Positions 59,206 to 64,000 of a DNA stretch of 64,000 nucleotides are shown piece after piece; the stretch's first letter is position 1; every line of letters starts with the position of its first letter. Made by a program: the position numbers and the translations under genes. Below the pieces are notes generated by a model, which was not told the DNA's origin, searched no databases, and was given only the letters and a program-made list of their open reading frames with translations. Origin of the DNA: Cristatella mucedo (lineage: Eukaryota; Bryozoa; Phylactolaemata; Cristatellidae); NCBI GenBank assembly GCA_009760855.2, contig WPIO01000056.1, positions 1,308,501 through 1,372,500 on the forward strand, given 5' to 3'.

Positions 59206-61201
59206 CTTTACGGCGTCACAAGAGATTGGAGACTTTTTACTTTTCTCGGCATTCCTCACAATCTCCCTCTTGCTTTTGCAGCTGAGCGCGAGTTTAAGGT
59301 AAGTTCTTTCACTACCCTCTCCTGACTCACCATGCCACGACCTGTGAGGAGTTGGGTGATGTTCTCTGTAGCTGCAACTCAAAAGAGACACTTTGTGCTG
59401 ATGACGCTATATTGAACCGACCATCGATTATCAACGGACAGCTTATGTGCTCGTCTGGGATTGGTCTCTTCGCGTCCCTCCTGAAAACTTCCTGCAGCAT
59501 AGAGCCTTCATAACTCAACGACCTTCAGGACTATTGGAAACATTGAACCGATGCAGAATTGGCGTACTGACCTAGTATCGTGCTAAAAAAAATTGATCAC
59601 CGAGTCACGCTAAAAGCAGAAATTTCGTGCAAATTCTGTATCTGATAAAAAGACTGCGGTTCGTCCATACTGCGTCTCCTAATCCATGCCTAGTGCATTT
59701 AATAATAATAATATTAATAATGTTGTTGTATCTCCGTCAGTAACTCCACAAAGTCATAAAGACCATGTGGGTGTTACGCAGGAGTGTTTTGTATAGCGCA
59801 CTCACAGCCTAAGCGGCTTTCGGTACGCATTCGGTAGCCAACAGACTTCGTCTCACGCAACAAAGAGAAAGTGGGAAGCATAGCAGAGTCAGGAGAGCAG
59901 TTGAGGTAGTGAGTAGCATAGAAGTAGCAGCAGTTCAGGGCCGCTGAAAAAGATGTGCCATAGTCGGCAGTTGGAGAGTAGATGTCGTTGCGTAAGAATT
60001 GTGGAAGCGAGTTCCACAGTCTAGGACCTGCAGTGCTACAGCTTCTGTCGCCAACTGTCTTTAAGCGGAGGAATGGGACAGCTAATTTATTGTCCACACA
60101 GGACCTGAGGGCGCGAACAGGCTGAAACTGATGCAGCAGTTCAGCTAGGTACGAAGGAGCCAAGCCGTGGCGGGCCTTGTGGGTCAGCATAAGAACTTTG
60201 CTCTGTATCCTTTGCTCAACCGGCAACCATCCTAGCTCTTTCAGCAAAGGTGACACGTGCTCAAACCGCTGGGACTTGAAGTCCAGCCTTGCAGCCATAT
60301 TCATAGTCCGCTGTAGTGGCATAATAGCTTTCTTTGGTAGCCCAGCCAAAAGAGAATTACAATAATCAAGCCGAGACAGAACTAAAGAGCTAGTTAAATT
60401 TTTTACAAGCAACTGAGGGAGACAGCTTCTAATCTTGGATAGGGATCGGATGTGATGGCTAGCTGTAGAGGCAGTCTTCTGAATAAAGCTTTTGAAATTA
60501 AGACAGCTGTCGAACACGACACCTAGATTAGGAGGACGTGGTGAAGGTCGCACAATAGCATCACCTATTAGAACAGCAAAGCCTTTTAATCCAGCCACAC
60601 GCTTAGGTGTCCTATGAGAAGCAGTTCGGTTTTATCGTCATTTAATTTCAGGAAGTTTTCCGACATTCAGGATTGAATATCGGCAAGGCAAGCATTCAGT
60701 TTCTCAGTTGCTGCAGCAGATTCCGACGGTTTAAATGACAAATACAACTGAGTATCGTCAGCATAGAAGTGATATCCTAATGCACTTAATAAGGCTCCCT
60801 CAGAGAACTCAATCTCTCTCTAGGCGCTTTACATTTACTGCAAAGGGAAATGCAATTGAGTGGTGAGTAATATCATGCTTGATAAACTAACAACATAAAT
60901 TACATGGTTAGGGGTGACATGCACAGGGTTAGCATTCAAATGTGGTTAGTGGCAATATGCACAGTGTCAGCACGCATAAGCACATCAAGGACAAATCACA
61001 GGGACCCATTAAATGCTGTCCTAAATAGGTGGGCTTTTTAAGTTCTTTTTAAATGTGGTCAGGTCAAGGGACGTTCTGACGCAGGTCGGGAGGGAGTTCC
61101 AGGCTTTGGGAGCATACGAACTAAAAGCACGGTCTCCAAAGGATTTGAGGTTTGTACGAGGCATTTGTAGACTCTTGGATTCCGAAAAGCGGATGGTACG
61201 A
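59206..61201 (-). repeat. Inverted arm 2 (partner 46020-48013)
   Basis: Reverse-complement partner of arm 1, with only scattered differences (for example a 3-bp insertion adding one codon to the L-A frame). Contains repeat-D flank (59206-59697) then the inserted LINE block. Confidence 0.9.
59698..60780 (-). mobile_element. LINE L-A, 5'-truncated (arm 2)
   Basis: Minus-strand frame 59774-60598 (274 codons) nearly identical to the arm 1 copy. It shares its frame shift near the YADDTQ part (60620-60780). Absent from the matching place in repeat D copy 1 (near position 195), so this is an insertion. Confidence 0.85.
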
Positions 61202-61592
61202 TGCTTGGCCTGATGAGGGAGTAGATCTGAGAGATAGGCTGGATCTAAAGAATGAAGGGACCTCAAAGTGACCGACAAAACCTTGAAGTCAATCCGTTGC
61301 TTAACTAGTAGCCGGTGCAGGTCGGCGAGAAGTGGTGTAATGTGGCAACTGCGATGCTCACGACAGACAAGCCTAGCTGCCGAGTTTTGCACCAGCTGCA
61401 GTCGCCTGATCGTACATGCCGGTAGGCCAGTAAGCAGTGAGTTGCAGAAGTCGAGACGGGATGTCACGAATGCATGGACTAACTTGGACGTGGTATCCTT
61501 ATCTAAACATGCCCGAATTTTAGCAATGTTATGAAGCTGAAAGTAGGCAGATTTGACTGTGGAACTGATATGGTCGTCTAACGAGAGGTCGC
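60781..61592 (-). mobile_element. LINE L-B 3' part (arm 2 and beyond)
   Basis: Tail block at 60786-60826. The minus frame 61021-61467 (148 codons) reads TSRLDFCNSLLTGLPACTIR to NSLPTCVRTSLDLTTFKKNL, the best-preserved L-B C-terminus in the window. Continues to about 61592 with an upstream reverse transcriptase part. Confidence 0.8.
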
Positions 61593-61890
61593 TTTTACTT
61601 CATACCTTGCCACCCTGAGGCCAATAAGCAATATTTAGCATGACGTGACTACTTTATTGAATCCTAACTAACTGCATTCCTGTAAAATAGATGCTTATTC
61701 AGCCATACTACTCTTCTTGATATCATACTCGATAATGATACCAGTGTCTTGATAGTTCGATACTGCAAGAAAAATATATATTAAATATCTTAAATTTTTA
61801 CATGGATTGACAACTTTAACTTTTTAGCTTTAAAATCACCGTCTATTCCAGCCTTCTCCGACCGAACTCTTCAAGCATCCCTAAGTGCGC

Positions 61891-62026
<136 letters not shown>

Positions 62027-62089
62027 TCATAGATCGTCTCATCAATCAGTAATCAGGCGTGGCTTCCGCATCAAAACAGTTTTATTTGA

Positions 62090-62655
62090 CCTTCACTGGC
62101 TCTCTGTCAAGTATTGAATCCATTTCAAGATCCACTGTCTGGATTTTAAGTTGCACACATCGCTGTAACCAATATATTCATTCATCTTACTCGCTCAGCC
62201 TTTGTGCTCTAGCCTCACTCATTCCGTCTCGTGTAGTCATTTCACCGTCCATCGCAGTAAATTGAAATCTTTTTGGTGATACAGCTCTCAAATCTTGTAC
62301 ATAGGAAGTGCGGAACTCGTTTAGAGCTACTGTCACTACCTCCAAAAATCACGCGTCACTTAAGTGTCAGCTAAAGACGCACCTGTTCAGGCGCAGCTTA
62401 CCCTTCGCCCTTTCGAGCTTTTCTTTTCTGATCCTGGATGCTATCTATGTGCATATCTATGCCTAATTATGTGCATGCTACCGGCCAGACGTCCAACTTC
62501 TGATTCGTGGTCCTGCTTGTTTTCTTTGCTTTAGCTTGGTAGCCAATGCTTGGCACTTCTTTCCTGCTGCATTCTTATTTAAGTCTGACATCGTGCATGT
62601 CTCTAATCCTTGCGTATTACTTGCGCATTATTCTCTCGCAGCTAGTTGTAATAAC
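62090..62655 (+). mobile_element. LINE L-C 3' fragment (repeat D copy 2)
   Basis: Nearly identical over its last 380 bp to 600-1165: the same C-terminal motif region and AAC/AAT tail. Confidence 0.6.
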
Positions 62656-63138
62656 AACAATAACAATAATTAGAAACATGTATGGAGCTCTCCGAGGAAT
62701 TAATCACTCTCTAGGCAATTTAAATTTCTGTAAAGTAAGCATGATCGAATGGTTAGTGGTGGTATCTTCAGTGTCAACAAGCTTAACAAAATTAGAGGTG
62801 TCGTGGACACGGACAGCATGAAGATATGGCTGGCGGCAGCATGCACAGTGTCAGCACTCACTAGCCTACAAAAACGAAGCCCAAAGACCGAAGAATTGCT
62901 GTGATAAATATATACGATTTTAGATTTTTTTAATGTTGGCAAGTCAAGGGATGTTGAGACGTCAGTCAGTAGTGAGTTTCATATATGTAAAGCACTGGTT
63001 TGCGATTAATTTATCATGTGGCCCTTTACAGGCTATGACCTATTATTATTATTATTATTATTAGTCTGTCTGGAAACAAACTCTCGCTCGGACTCTCTCT
63101 CACCCACCCTCAAGCCCATCTGCCCTTTATGTGTCGCT

Positions 63139-63140
<2 letters not shown>

Positions 63141-63226
<86 letters not shown>

Positions 63227-63230
63227 CCTT
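63141..63230. repeat. (CT)n microsatellite
   Basis: About 90 bp of CT. The equivalent in copy 1 (2229-2272) is short and interrupted. Confidence 0.95.
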
Positions 63231-64000
63231 TCTCTATCTCACTCTCAGTCCCTTGCTCATGGAATGTCAGGCTTCTACACAATTAGCAGCAAACAGGAAG
63301 ATCTGTATTTCGCAGAACTAGGTTCCAGCACCTACGGAAAGCACTGACACCCATGACAATAATATGCACTGCCAATTGTATAGATTAAACATTTATTTTA
63401 TTTATTTCCTCCGACATCTCGTCTGTTTTAATCATCTAGATTTGCAATATGATATAACTAAATTTGATTAAACATTGCTAAAACGCGGTGATTGCATTTC
63501 GGATAGCAAGTAAAACAGGCACGTGGCGTAAAACGTAACAGAAAAGATCTAAATTGCAACAAACAAAATGCCTGTCTCTTTTAGCAGCTTCATAAACATC
63601 CAGTGAAAGACAATACCAATTGCGAGCCAGCATAGTCACGTGGCACCCTCATTGCGGCCTGAGTAAGAACTCTCTTACTTTGTTGTTCAATTGTGTGCTT
63701 TCTTCTCTACATCTTGCGGCGGTCTCTGCAGAATCTTCGAAGGCCTCGCAAGCTCGTCACTCGCATGTATTACATCTCTAATCTGGATTCTTAAATACAC
63801 TGATAATATATAGGCATCGTATCACTATCAGATGCAGAAATTTTCGTTCATCTAGTCGTTATACTTCAGAGTGGCTTGATATACCTAGAATATTTTTTGA
63901 GATAAGATTATTGATTCACAGCTTATTGATTCAAGTATTCCACGAAAAGCTACTGGTATTGAAAGACCCGGTAGAGCGTGACCGGTAGAGCGTGACCGGT

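Overview
This is a eukaryotic (animal) nuclear window: AT-rich, intron-bearing, gene-poor and heavily loaded with LINE fragments, SINEs and microsatellites. No prokaryotic features are present. The repertoire (a peropsin-type opsin, a secreted WAP-domain peptide, CR1/L2-like LINEs with (TTA)n tails) fits a bilaterian invertebrate, possibly a lophotrochozoan. I cannot name the species.

Two protein genes can be rebuilt by joining short exons, and neither appears as one open frame. (1) On the minus strand, a four-exon gene (13883 down to 9985) encodes a secreted peptide of about 101 residues: signal peptide, a four-cysteine N-terminal module and a complete eight-cysteine WAP domain. All splice phases agree and an AATAAA lies 43 bp after the stop. 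It belongs to a diverged tandem array: unit A at about 8.8-14.4 kb holds the intact gene; unit B at about 17.2-22.4 kb holds a pseudogene with a 1-bp deletion, a lost donor, a stop and a LINE inserted in the WAP exon; a relic WAP exon lies at 28.9 kb. (2) On the plus strand, a five-exon opsin (41139 to 55404) has Cys108/Cys185, DRY, the TM7 Schiff-base lysine (K299) and NPxxY, and is closest to peropsin (RRH) around TM6/TM7. A 9.3-kb intron separates the end of TM6 coding from TM7.

Layout: 0.06-3.05 kb is a repeat (D1) that recurs in the same orientation at 61.6-63.96 kb (D2). 3-8.8 kb is mostly featureless, with CA/TA and TATG microsatellites. 8.8-22.5 kb is the WAP array with LINE debris. 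22.5-34.9 kb is LINE/SINE debris plus an inverted-repeat DNA element at 26.2-26.95 kb. 35-40 kb is largely unassigned, with an antisense LINE and one candidate minus-strand exon. 41.1-55.4 kb is the opsin. 55.4-58.7 kb is empty. 58.7-64 kb is LINE and D2.

Three LINE lineages recur, labelled here L-A (C-terminal motif LDYCNSLLAGLP), L-B (APKAWNSLPTCVRTS, tail GCGCC...AGTTCTCTGAGGGCGC then TTA repeats) and L-C. A tRNA-derived SINE carries a tail related to L-B. Two nearly identical 2-kb inverted arms (46.02-48.01 and 59.21-61.20 kb) enclose the last opsin exons.
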